Part shown: piece after piece, positions 42,479 to 50,035 of the stretch
Position numbering within the stretch: position 1 is the stretch's first letter
Layout of the letters: each line of letters opens with the position of its first letter
Origin: Arthrobacter antioxidans
GTDB lineage: Bacteria > Actinomycetota > Actinomycetes > Actinomycetales > Micrococcaceae
NCBI RefSeq assembly: GCF_023100725.1
Contig: NZ_CP095501.1
Coordinates: forward strand, 744,001 to 808,000
Direction: 5' to 3'
DNA length: 64,000 bases
Position numbers and translations under genes: made by a program
The notes under the pieces: model-generated
The model's database searches: none
Told to the model about the DNA's origin: nothing
What the model saw: only the letters and a program-made list of their open reading frames with translations

Positions 42479-43294
42479 ATGCCCGCCCTCATCTTCGACT
42501 GCGACGGCGTGCTCGCCGACACCGAGCAGTACGGCCACCTGCCTGCCTTCAACCGGACCTTCGCCGAGTTCGGCGTGCCCGTGCAGTGGAGCGTCGACGA
42601 GTACGCCGAGCGGGTGAAGATCGGCGGCGGCAAGGAGCGCATGCGCAGCATCCTCACCCCCGCGCTGATCGCCGAGCTCAGCCTCGACGACGACACCTCC
42701 ACGGACGCCACGATCCTCGCCTGGCACAAGCGGAAGACCGAGATCTACAAGGGCCTCGTCGAGAGCGGCGTCATGCCCGTCCGGCCGGGCATCGCCCGCA
42801 TCGTGAAGGAGGCATACGACGCCGGGTGGACGCTCGCCGTCGCCTCCACCTCCGCGGAACCCGCCGTCCGCGCCGTCCTGACCCACGCCGTCGGGAAGGA
42901 TCTCGCCGCGCACTTCGCGGTGTTTGCCGGCGACGTCGTCCCCGCCAAGAAGCCCGCACCCGACATCTACCTGCTGGCGCTGAGGGAGCTCGGGGTCTCG
43001 GCGCACGACGCGATCGTCGTCGAGGACAGCGGCAACGGGCTGCGCGCCGCCGTCGCCGCCGGCCTCACCACCGTGGTGACGGTCAGCGGCTTCACCCGCG
43101 AGGAGGACTTCACGGGCGCCGCGCTCGTCGTCAGCTCGCTCGGGGACCCAGACGGCGAGCCGGTCGAGGTGCTCGAGGACCCGCACGGCGTCGGCGTCCA
43201 CGGTGCCGTCACCCTCGCCACCCTGCAGGCCCTGCTTACCGCCTCGTCGACTGCGACTTCCCCTGCACCGTCCACCGGAACGGAGACACCATGA
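42479..43294 (+). CDS. HAD-superfamily phosphatase/mutase (CbbY-like)
   Basis: A 271-residue HAD hydrolase, subfamily IA. Motif I is FDCDGVLADTE, motif II is VASTSAEPAV, motif III is in PAKKPAPDIY and motif IV is VVEDSGNGLRAAVAAG. The start lies two bases after the aldolase stop region and the end overlaps dhaL (ATGA). CbbY-like enzymes dephosphorylate sugar phosphates such as xylulose bisphosphate. A role in the aldolase-kinase pathway is likely. The last ~60 residues are an extra, acidic, low-complexity tail. Confidence 0.85.
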   Translation: MPALIFDCDGVLADTEQYGHLPAFNRTFAEFGVPVQWSVDEYAERVKIGGGKERMRSILTPALIAELSLDDDTSTDATILAWHKRKTEIYKGLVESGVMPVRPGIARIVKEAYDAGWTLAVASTSAEPAVRAVLTHAVGKDLAAHFAVFAGDVVPAKKPAPDIYLLALRELGVSAHDAIVVEDSGNGLRAAVAAGLTTVVTVSGFTREEDFTGAALVVSSLGDPDGEPVEVLEDPHGVGVHGAVTLATLQALLTASSTATSPAPSTGTETP

Positions 43295-43923
43295 GCACCA
43301 CCAAGATCGACGACGTCGAGTACGTCGTCCGCTCCCTGGCGCAGACCACCGTCGAGAAGGAGAAGGAATTCGGCGACCTTGACGCCGTGGTGGGCGACGG
43401 CGACCTCGGCTACTCCCTGGCCCGCGGCTTCGAGAAGGTCCTGGCCGACTGGGATTCGCTCAAGCGCGACGACGCCGCCACGTTCCTGCAGCAGATCGCG
43501 CTCGCCATCTCCAGCAGGATCGGTGGGACCTCGGGGCCGCTGTGGGGGACGGCGTTCCTCAGGGCGTCCGCCGCCGCGAAGACCACCGACACGATCGACG
43601 GGGCCGCCGTCGTCGCCATGCTCCGCGGCGCCACGGACGGCATCAAGAAGCGCGGCAACTCGGACCTCGGCGACAAGACCCTGCTCGACGCCCTCATCCC
43701 CGCCACCGACGAACTCGAACGCCAGCTCGCCGCGGGCGCCTCGCCGGAGGAGTGCCGCGCGGCGTTCGCCGCGAAGATCCGCGAGTGCGCGGATGCGACG
43801 TCGACCATGGAGGCCAAGCGTGGCCGCGCCAGCTACAGCGGCACCCGCAGCATCGGCTCGCCCGACGCCGGCGCGGTGGCCGTCGCCGTCATCGTCGAAC
43901 GAATCGTGGCCGACTGGCCCTGA
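43291..43923 (+). CDS. dhaL: dihydroxyacetone kinase ADP-binding subunit DhaL
   Basis: A 210-residue helical barrel subunit that holds the nucleotide and passes phosphate to the DhaK-bound substrate. The metal-binding aspartates are in LDAVVGDGDLG (Asp31, Asp36, Asp38), and GGTSGPLWG and GKR-like EAKRGRASYSG are also typical. GGAG precedes the ATG, which overlaps the HAD stop. No DhaM-type phosphotransferase partner is visible in the operon, so the subunit may use ATP directly, as in the erythrulose-kinase-like systems, or depend on a DhaM elsewhere. Confidence 0.93.
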   Translation: MSTTKIDDVEYVVRSLAQTTVEKEKEFGDLDAVVGDGDLGYSLARGFEKVLADWDSLKRDDAATFLQQIALAISSRIGGTSGPLWGTAFLRASAAAKTTDTIDGAAVVAMLRGATDGIKKRGNSDLGDKTLLDALIPATDELERQLAAGASPEECRAAFAAKIRECADATSTMEAKRGRASYSGTRSIGSPDAGAVAVAVIVERIVADWP

Positions 43924-43966
43924 CTGTCCCTCACCCGTCCAACCCTCACAACGATGTGGAGCCCCC

Positions 43967-44962
43967 ATGAAGAAGTTCGTCAATGATCCGCAGCAGTTCG
44001 TCCCCGAGATGCTCGAGGGCCTGGCGCTCGCCAACCCGGACACCCTGAAGTACGTGCCCGAGTACAACCTCATCATGCGCGCCGACGGCCCGGACGAGAG
44101 CAAGGTGTCGATCGTGCAGGGCTCCGGCTCCGGGCACGAGCCAGCGCACGTGATGATCGTGGGCAAGGGCATGCTCGACGCCGCATGCCCGGGCGACGTG
44201 TTCGCGGCCCCGCCGTTCGACTACGTGTACGAGACCACCAAGCTCATGGCGTCTCCCAAGGGCGTGCTGCTGCTGGTGAACAACTACACGGGCGACAAGA
44301 TGGTCTTCGAGATGGCGGAGGAGATGTCCTCGGCGGACGGCATCGAGGTGAAGACGCTGTTCATCAACGACGACGTCTCCGTGGAGGACTCCACCTACAC
44401 GATCGGCCGCCGCGGGGTGGCGGGCAACTTCTTCGTCATCAAGGCCGTGGCTGCCGCGTCCGAGCGGGGCGCGGACCTCAACGAGGTCATCCGGATCGGC
44501 GAGAAGGTGAACTCGGTGACCCGCACCATGGGCGTCGCGCTCACCGCGTGCACGCCGCCGGCCAAGGGCAGCCCGCTGTTCGAGCTCGGCGACGACGAGA
44601 TCGAGATCGGCGTGGGCATCCACGGCGAGCCCGGCCGCCGTCGGGGGAAGATGATGCCGGCCAACGAGATCGTCGAGGAAATGCTCGGCCCCATCGTGAA
44701 GGACCTGCCCTTCAAGGAGGGAGACCGCGTGGCGCTGATGATCAACGGCCTCGGCGGCACCCCGATCAGCGAGCTGTACCTGCTGTACGGGCAGGCGCAC
44801 AAGCGCCTCGCCGAGCAGGGCATCAGCGTGGGCCGCAGCTATGTGGGGGAGTACTGCACGTCCCTGGACATGGCGGGAGCGTCCATCACGCTGGTCCGGC
44901 TCGACGACGAGATCGAGGGGCTGCTCATGGACCCGGCGGAGATCCCCATCCGCGTGTTCTAG
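43967..44962 (+). CDS. dhaK: dihydroxyacetone kinase substrate-binding subunit DhaK
   Basis: A 331-residue subunit that binds dihydroxyacetone or a related ketose covalently through a His. GSGSGHEPAHVMIVGKGMLD is the phosphate and substrate region, and IGVGIHGEPGRRR contains the hemiaminal-forming His219. Length is typical. GGAG lies ~7 bases before the ATG. It is last in the operon and is followed by a strong terminator. The order aldolase-HAD-dhaL-dhaK suggests a ketose or tetrulose route rather than glycerol fermentation. A deleted copy of its 3' end lies at 46.45 kb. Confidence 0.93.
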   Translation: MKKFVNDPQQFVPEMLEGLALANPDTLKYVPEYNLIMRADGPDESKVSIVQGSGSGHEPAHVMIVGKGMLDAACPGDVFAAPPFDYVYETTKLMASPKGVLLLVNNYTGDKMVFEMAEEMSSADGIEVKTLFINDDVSVEDSTYTIGRRGVAGNFFVIKAVAAASERGADLNEVIRIGEKVNSVTRTMGVALTACTPPAKGSPLFELGDDEIEIGVGIHGEPGRRRGKMMPANEIVEEMLGPIVKDLPFKEGDRVALMINGLGGTPISELYLLYGQAHKRLAEQGISVGRSYVGEYCTSLDMAGASITLVRLDDEIEGLLMDPAEIPIRVF

Positions 44963-44992
44963 TTCCACGGCGTTCTTGATTCGCGGCGTACG

Positions 44993-45030
44993 ACGGCGGG
45001 CCGCTCACCTTTCGGTGGGCGGCCCGCCGT
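44993..45030 (+). terminator. terminator of the aldolase-dhaLK operon
   Basis: ACGGCGGGCCGC pairs exactly with GCGGCCCGCCGT, and inside it CACC pairs with GGTG around TTTC: 16 pairs, 31 bases after the dhaK stop. The T tract is weak (TTCTGT). A near-copy is at ~46.55 kb. Confidence 0.8.
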
Positions 45031-45255
45031 TCTGTGGCAGCTGAAACAGCATTCCGCACCATCCGGGAGAAAGTGGCTACCCACATACCTCCGCGCCGAG
45101 GAAAGCGACGGAGTCAACGCATGGGCAGCGCATTCCGCTACAACCCGACACATGAACCCGACTGCGTGCCAGTAAACCTGAAAATGTCCGATCCGCGGAT
45201 ATGCTTCAAAAATGCCGTGTGAGAACTGACCGGCACGCACTCAATTAGGGGAATC

Positions 45256-45915
45256 ATGAAGAAAACACTTGTGCCATTTGCCCTGTCCGCACTGTTGCTC
45301 GCAGGGTGCTCCACCGGCACTAACTCGCCCGCGGCACCCACGGTCGAGCCCGCGGCGCCATCAACATCGGAATCTGCTGAAGTGTCAACTACTGAAGCAG
45401 CAGAGGTCGCGGCAGCGGAGCCCACTGCAGAAGCTACGTCCGCCGCCCCCGAAGCCGCTAAATCCACGCGCGGAAACCTCATCAAGCAGATTGGAGAAGG
45501 CGCCGGACTCACCGACGAGGGAGAGCAGGTTGTCACCTTTGTCGTTAACTCGATCACCGTTGACGTGCCGTGCACCGGGAACTACCCCTCGCCGGTCGAG
45601 AACGGGCACATCCTCGTTCTCGACGTCTCCGTTGTCACCGAGCCGGCCCTTGCAGAATCGATAAATCCAACCTTCTACATGAGCCCGTACGATTTCACAG
45701 AAATTGCGCCCAATGGGACAACTTCGAACGCTGATCTCGGCACCATGGCGACGTATAGCTGCCTGCCGGACGCGGAAGTTTTGCCCCAGACTATCGGTCC
45801 GGGTGAGAACGTAACCGGCAAGGTCGTTCTCGATGTCGCCAACCCGAACGGAACTCTTGTCTTCAAGTACGCAGGCGCTCCTGCTGGGTGGGAATGGACT
45901 TACCCCAGCCCCTGA
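45256..45915 (+). CDS. lipoprotein, possibly DUF4352-like
   Basis: A 219-residue lipoprotein: signal VPFALSALLLAGC with lipobox LAGC, then an Ala/Glu/Thr/Pro-rich spacer of ~50 residues, then a beta-rich domain (VVTFVVNSITVDVPCTGNYP, GHILVLDVSVV, GKVVLDVANPNG) with two Cys. The domain looks like the DUF4352-type immunoglobulin fold, as in the lipoprotein at 39.6 kb, though the two are not close. An A/G-rich leader precedes the ATG. It lies between dhaK and a partial copy of the dhaK end. Confidence 0.75.
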   Translation: MKKTLVPFALSALLLAGCSTGTNSPAAPTVEPAAPSTSESAEVSTTEAAEVAAAEPTAEATSAAPEAAKSTRGNLIKQIGEGAGLTDEGEQVVTFVVNSITVDVPCTGNYPSPVENGHILVLDVSVVTEPALAESINPTFYMSPYDFTEIAPNGTTSNADLGTMATYSCLPDAEVLPQTIGPGENVTGKVVLDVANPNGTLVFKYAGAPAGWEWTYPSP

Positions 45916-46093
45916 GCCCCTCAGTGGACATGCAGGGAAGCTTGCCAGCTATGGTGCGGCTTAGCGCTGCCAGGCGACCCGAGCAAAGGGTCCGGCGCTA
46001 CCTCACCCTAGAACGGCGGCAGCACCGCGTCCTTACGCCTCTCGCAATCGATGTAGTCCCATGCAACTACGCATCAAGAAGTTAAGAGATTAG

Positions 46094-46420
46094 ATGAAGA
46101 AGCTTCTCCGAGTTGCTTTTGTTGTACTCGCATTGACTGCCTGTGGAGCCGAGCAATTGTCCACGAATGAGACTTGCTCGGAGGCGAATGCCATCGTGAC
46201 CAGCGCTGGCAGCGAGGGTGACGAAGACACACGCGAAGCCGGCCGGCAATTGGAGGACCTTGCCGAGAAAGCGTCCGACCCCCTGAAGGAGCACCTAGCG
46301 CTCCTGGCGGACGTCGCCTCGGCTAACAGCGAAGGACGCGATGAGATCATGAACGACCCGGAGCGGTCCGCTGAAGTCGAAGACGCGTATACGACAGTCT
46401 CAGAGGTATGCAATTTTTAG
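46094..46420 (+). CDS. small lipoprotein of unknown function
   Basis: A 108-residue lipoprotein. MKKLLRVAFVVLALTAC is the signal with lipobox LTAC. The mature part is an acidic helical protein (REAGRQLEDLAEKASDPLKE), with Cys at NETCSEAN and at the end (VCNF) that could pair. The ribosome-binding site is weak (AAGAGA). It follows the larger lipoprotein by ~180 bp and both lie in the segment bordered by dhaK-end copies. Family unknown. Confidence 0.65.
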   Translation: MKKLLRVAFVVLALTACGAEQLSTNETCSEANAIVTSAGSEGDEDTREAGRQLEDLAEKASDPLKEHLALLADVASANSEGRDEIMNDPERSAEVEDAYTTVSEVCNF

Positions 46421-46448
46421 GCTGAACCGAATCTGCCTACCCTCTGCT

Positions 46449-46598
46449 GAGCAGGACATCAGCGTGGGCCGCAGGTATGTCGGGGAGTACTGCACGTCCC
46501 CCCATCCACGTGTTCTAGCTCCACGGCGTTCTTGATCCACGGCGTACGACGGGGGGCCGCTCACCTCTCGGTGGGCGGCCCGCCGTTCTGTGGCGGGC
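46449..46598 (+). repeat. internally deleted copy of the dhaK 3' end and terminator
   Basis: GCATCAGCGTGGGCCGCAG-like sequence through TACTGCACGTCCC matches 44815-44866. It then jumps to the dhaK stop region and terminator (44943-45035), skipping ~77 bp. It encodes nothing usable but repeats the hairpin. Together with the intact dhaK end it brackets the two lipoprotein genes. Confidence 0.85.
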
Positions 46599-46606
46599 GC
46601 CCTATG

Positions 46607-46630
46607 GCATATCGATGATTATCGATATGC
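46607..46630. promoter_or_regulatory. ArsR/SmtB-type operator upstream of arsDA
   Basis: GCATATCGAT-GATT-ATCGATATGC is a perfect 10-bp inverted repeat with a four-base spacer, 42 bases before arsD. ATA-rich 12-2-12-like palindromes of this form are typical for ArsR-family repressors released by arsenite. No arsR gene lies in the window. Confidence 0.65.
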
Positions 46631-46672
46631 TGGGGGTGAGTCCCAGCCGCTATGCATGCCAAGGAGCACCAC

Positions 46673-47077
46673 ATGCCCACGATCCGCATCTACGAATCAG
46701 CTCTCTGCTGTGACACCGGCGTCTGCGGCCCCGACGTGGACCAGTCCCTCGTGGACGTGACCGCCGACGTGCGTCACCTCCAGGGACTCGGCGCCGATAT
46801 CGCGCGCCACAACCTGGCCAGCGAACCGATCGCCTTCACGGAGGACGAGACGGTCCGCGGGTTCATGCACCTGGTCGGATCGAAGGGCCTCCCGCTCACG
46901 ACCGTCGACGGCGTGACCGTCGCGACCGGCACCTACCCGAGCCGTGACCAGCTGGTCCGTCTTGCCGGACTGGGCGGAGGCTCCGTCGAAGCCGCCGTCG
47001 AACCGGAGGCCCGCCCTGACCTCGGCCTGACCGATGCGTCCGCCGGCTGCTGCGGCGGCTCCTCGAGCTGCAGCTAG
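46673..47077 (+). CDS. arsD: arsenic metallochaperone ArsD
   Basis: A 134-residue protein that hands arsenite or antimonite to the ArsA pump ATPase. The N-terminal ALCCDTGVCG places Cys12, Cys13 and Cys18 exactly as in E. coli ArsD, the metalloid site. The C-terminal CCGGSSSCS may be a second thiol site. AAGGAG lies six bases before ATG 46673. arsA follows after nine bases. The palindrome upstream indicates arsenite-inducible expression through an ArsR repressor encoded elsewhere. Confidence 0.95.
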   Translation: MPTIRIYESALCCDTGVCGPDVDQSLVDVTADVRHLQGLGADIARHNLASEPIAFTEDETVRGFMHLVGSKGLPLTTVDGVTVATGTYPSRDQLVRLAGLGGGSVEAAVEPEARPDLGLTDASAGCCGGSSSCS

Positions 47078-47086
47078 GCCGCGGGC

Positions 47087-48850
47087 ATGCAGTTCCTCGA
47101 GGACGCACCCCGATTCCTGTTCTTCACCGGCAAGGGCGGCGTCGGCAAGACCTCCGTGGCCTGCACCACCGCACTCACCCTGGCGAAAGCCGGTCGGAAG
47201 GTCCTGCTGGTCAGCACCGACCCCGCCTCCAACGTGGGGCAGGTCTTCGGCGTGACCATCGGGAACACCGTCACCGACATCGCGGAGGTCCCGGGTCTCT
47301 CCGCGCTGGAGATCGACCCCGAGCAGGCGGCCGAGGCCTACCGGGAGCGGATCATCGCGCCGGTCCGTGGCCTTCTCCCGGAGACCGAGCTGGCCGGGAT
47401 CGCGGAGAGCCTGTCCGGGTCCTGCACCACGGAGATCGCCTCCTTCGACGAGTTCACGAACCTGCTCGCCGACGACGGGTCCTACGGCGAGTACGACCAC
47501 ATTGTGTTCGACACCGCCCCGACGGGCCATACCATCCGGCTCCTGCAGCTGCCCGGGTCCTGGACCGACTTCCTCGAGGCCGGCAAGGGAGACCCCTCCT
47601 GCCTGGGTCCGCTGTCCGGACTGGAGAAGCACAAGCAGGTGTACGCCACGGCGGTCCAGGCGCTCACGGACCCGGCGAGGACGCGCCTCGTGCTGGTCGC
47701 CCGTGCGCAGACCTCGTCCCTGGTCGAGATCGAGCGGACGTATCTCGAGCTGAACCAGATCGGGATCGGCGGCGGATACGTCGTCATCAACGGGGTCCTG
47801 CCCGACGCCGCGGGGGACGAGGACCTGGCGCAGGCCCTGCGCGCCCGTGAGACTGCCGCCATTGCGGCCATCCCCGGCGCGGTCGCGGGGCTGCCGCGCG
47901 ACGTCCTCGATCTGAAGCCGGCGAACATGGTCGGCATCCCTGCGCTGGAATCCCTGTTCGCGGCGTCGTCCGGTGGGATTATCCCGGGCGACGCCGCCTC
48001 GGTCCCGGACGTCGAGGACGCCCCGCTGGCCGCCCTGGTCAACGAGGTGGAACTCGACGGCCACGGCCTCATCATGTGCATGGGCAAGGGAGGGGTCGGC
48101 AAGACCACCGTCGCAGCGGCCATCGCCGTCGCCCTGGCCAAGCGCGGGCACGCGGTGCACCTCACCACCACCGATCCCGCGGCGCACCTCACCGAGACGC
48201 TCCACGGGTCCATCCCGGGCCTGACGGTGTCGCGCATCGATCCGGAAGCTGCCATCGAGGAATACCGAAGCCACGTGATGGAGACCAAGGGCAGGAATCT
48301 GGACGACGACGGGCGTGCGGCGCTCGCCGAGGACCTCCTCTCGCCCTGCACCGACGAGGTGGCGGTGTTCCGGCAGTTCTCCAAAGTGGTGCAGGAATCA
48401 CGCCGGCACTTCGTCGTGATCGACACGGCACCGACCGGCCACACGCTGCTGCTCCTGGATGCCACCGGCTCCTACCACCGGGAGATCGCCCGCCAGGTCG
48501 GGGACACCATGGGGTTCGTGACCCCGCTGATGCGGTTGCAGGATCCCACCCAGACGAAGGTGGTTCTTGTGACGCTGGCCGAGACGACGCCGGTGCTGGA
48601 GGCCCAGGAACTGCAGGGCGACCTGGAACGGGCCGGGATCCATCCGTGGGCGTGGGTGGTCAACAACTCGATCGCCGCCGCACACCCGCAGACGCCGTTC
48701 CTGCGGGCCCGCGCGGCGAGCGAGATCGACCAGATCGCGACGGTACACACGCTGACGGACCGTGTCGCCCTGATCCCGCTGCTGTCCGACGAGCCCACGG
48801 GTGAGGAGAAGCTGGCGACGCTGACCGCACTCAGCTCCCTGCCTGCCTGA
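47087..48850 (+). CDS. arsA: arsenite-pump ATPase ArsA
   Basis: A 587-residue two-domain ATPase that energises arsenite efflux through ArsB or Acr3. Deviant Walker A loops GKGGVGKT occur at residues 15-22 and ~333-340. The DTAP signal motifs (FDTAPTGHT, IDTAPTGHT) follow each. The three metalloid-binding cysteines are conserved: Cys113 (SGSCTTE), Cys172 (DPSCLGP) and Cys421 (LSPCTDE). Immediately downstream there is no pump gene but a membrane protein of another kind, so the partner pump must be encoded outside the window. Confidence 0.95.
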   Translation: MQFLEDAPRFLFFTGKGGVGKTSVACTTALTLAKAGRKVLLVSTDPASNVGQVFGVTIGNTVTDIAEVPGLSALEIDPEQAAEAYRERIIAPVRGLLPETELAGIAESLSGSCTTEIASFDEFTNLLADDGSYGEYDHIVFDTAPTGHTIRLLQLPGSWTDFLEAGKGDPSCLGPLSGLEKHKQVYATAVQALTDPARTRLVLVARAQTSSLVEIERTYLELNQIGIGGGYVVINGVLPDAAGDEDLAQALRARETAAIAAIPGAVAGLPRDVLDLKPANMVGIPALESLFAASSGGIIPGDAASVPDVEDAPLAALVNEVELDGHGLIMCMGKGGVGKTTVAAAIAVALAKRGHAVHLTTTDPAAHLTETLHGSIPGLTVSRIDPEAAIEEYRSHVMETKGRNLDDDGRAALAEDLLSPCTDEVAVFRQFSKVVQESRRHFVVIDTAPTGHTLLLLDATGSYHREIARQVGDTMGFVTPLMRLQDPTQTKVVLVTLAETTPVLEAQELQGDLERAGIHPWAWVVNNSIAAAHPQTPFLRARAASEIDQIATVHTLTDRVALIPLLSDEPTGEEKLATLTALSSLPA

Positions 48851-48981
48851 CGAGGGCCCGCGCCGCTGCCCATGATGGTGTCGCTGCCCGCCCCGATCGG
48901 CGGGGACCTATAGCCTGACGGCGGGGTCTCCGAGCGTGAGGGCCGAAGCAGGCATCGATTTCATCTCTATGGGGGCATTCC

Positions 48982-49572
48982 TTGGATCTACTGGGCGGCG
49001 TGAGCCTTGACGTACTTCGCATCTCTCCGTGGATCGCATCCGCCGTCGTCGCACTGGGGGTCGGTTTCCTGCTTCGACGCAGTTTCCACTGGATCGCGGT
49101 GGGTGCCGTCCTGCTGTTCGCCGCGCTGAACGCGGCTGCCGGGATGTACGTCCTGAACCACTTCAGTGATGCGCGGTGGTCCCCGGAGGGGATGGCGTCG
49201 CTGAGCGCCCCATCGCTCGCCGGGACGCCTCTGGTGGGGGAGTACCTTGAACCCCTGGATACCGCGCTGGAAGGGGTCGTTGGCGGGGTGAACGACTTCC
49301 GTGCGTTCCAGCAGGCCCTCCCGATCACGCTCGACTTCCTCGCTGTGTCCGGGTGGGCCCTGCTGGTGTCGGTCCCGCTGGTCATCGTCGCCGCGTGGAT
49401 CAGCTTCGCCAACGCTCGACGCCGGAAGGCCGACGTCACGACGTATCGGGCGTCTGTCGATGCGCTCAGGGACGAGCTGGAGCAGGTCAAGCGGCAGATT
49501 GCAGCCGGGTGTGCGACCCATCCGGCACGTTCCGGGGACGAAGGGGACTACCGCCTGACGGGCACGCACTGA
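48982..49572 (+). CDS. membrane protein of unknown function
   Basis: A 196-residue protein with three predicted helices (~12-30 WIASAVVALGVGFLL, ~35-54 WIAVGAVLLFAALNAAAG, ~120-142 WALLVSVPLVIVAAWI). A ~60-residue extracellular or periplasm-side loop lies between helices 2 and 3. The C-terminal coiled-coil-like tail is TTYRASVDALRDELEQVKRQ. TTG start with GGGGG nearby. The family is not recognised; it is not a known arsenite pump by topology (three helices instead of ten or twelve). Confidence 0.65.
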   Translation: MDLLGGVSLDVLRISPWIASAVVALGVGFLLRRSFHWIAVGAVLLFAALNAAAGMYVLNHFSDARWSPEGMASLSAPSLAGTPLVGEYLEPLDTALEGVVGGVNDFRAFQQALPITLDFLAVSGWALLVSVPLVIVAAWISFANARRRKADVTTYRASVDALRDELEQVKRQIAAGCATHPARSGDEGDYRLTGTH

Positions 49573-49636
49573 TTTCGGCAGTAGTCCCTTTCATTTTCTG
49601 CCCGCAGCAGTGCCCTGGTGTCGGAGAACAGCAGCT

Positions 49637-49933
49637 CTATTCACCGTCTCCGGCTGCACCGCCGACATCGAATGATCCCGAGAGATCGATCTCGGGTGTG
49701 GGTTCCGACGTGCCCGTAGAGGTCTGGCCCGAGTCGCCGGCCCGCAGAACGGCAGGATCGTTGTAGAGCGACCCTTCACCGTCGTCGGCCGCGAAGACTG
49801 TCGCCACGGTGCCCGGCGTGAGCGCTGCGGCTGCGCTCGCACCGGGAATCCATGAGGCTGCGGCGTCCGCGGAGGAGCCGGCCACCCACTCGATGCGGAT
49901 GGGTATGCTCCTGCCGCCGTCGTTGGCTGTCAT
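49637..49933 (-). CDS. 98-residue protein, left copy of an inverted gene pair
   Basis: An acidic Gly/Ala/Thr-rich protein without signal or membrane helix. The segments GGRSIPIRIEWVAGSS, FAADDGEGSLYNDPAVLRAG and the GD-SGQT turn are nearly identical to the protein encoded at 52343-52639 on the other strand (about 75-80% by eye). GAGGACGAG precedes the ATG. Function unknown; it may be a small beta-structured protein. The high similarity of both coding and upstream sequence indicates a recent duplication in inverted orientation. Confidence 0.6.
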   Translation of the reverse strand: MTANDGGRSIPIRIEWVAGSSADAAASWIPGASAAAALTPGTVATVFAADDGEGSLYNDPAVLRAGDSGQTSTGTSEPTPEIDLSGSFDVGGAAGDGE

Positions 49934-50000
49934 CTCGTCCTCGTCCTGGCCGATGCTTGTACTCCGATGATCCTCTGCTGGGTGTAGCAGTCAACAGAGG
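49637..50000. repeat. left arm of a ~365-bp inverted repeat
   Basis: The arm covers the left 98-residue gene plus ~67 bp upstream. It matches the reverse complement of 52273-52639, including the upstream motif TTGACTGCTACACCC and GGATCATCGGAGT. The arms enclose 2.27 kb (50001-52272) with the hydrolase-fusion and hemerythrin genes. Confidence 0.85.
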
Positions 50001-50035
50001 GCCGGCCGGGATCACCCGGAAGCTTCCGTCCCCTC

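Noticed and set aside
48982..49572. Missing arsenite pump downstream of arsA
   Set aside because: Only three predicted helices and no ArsB/Acr3 motif; separated by 130 bp and with its own start.
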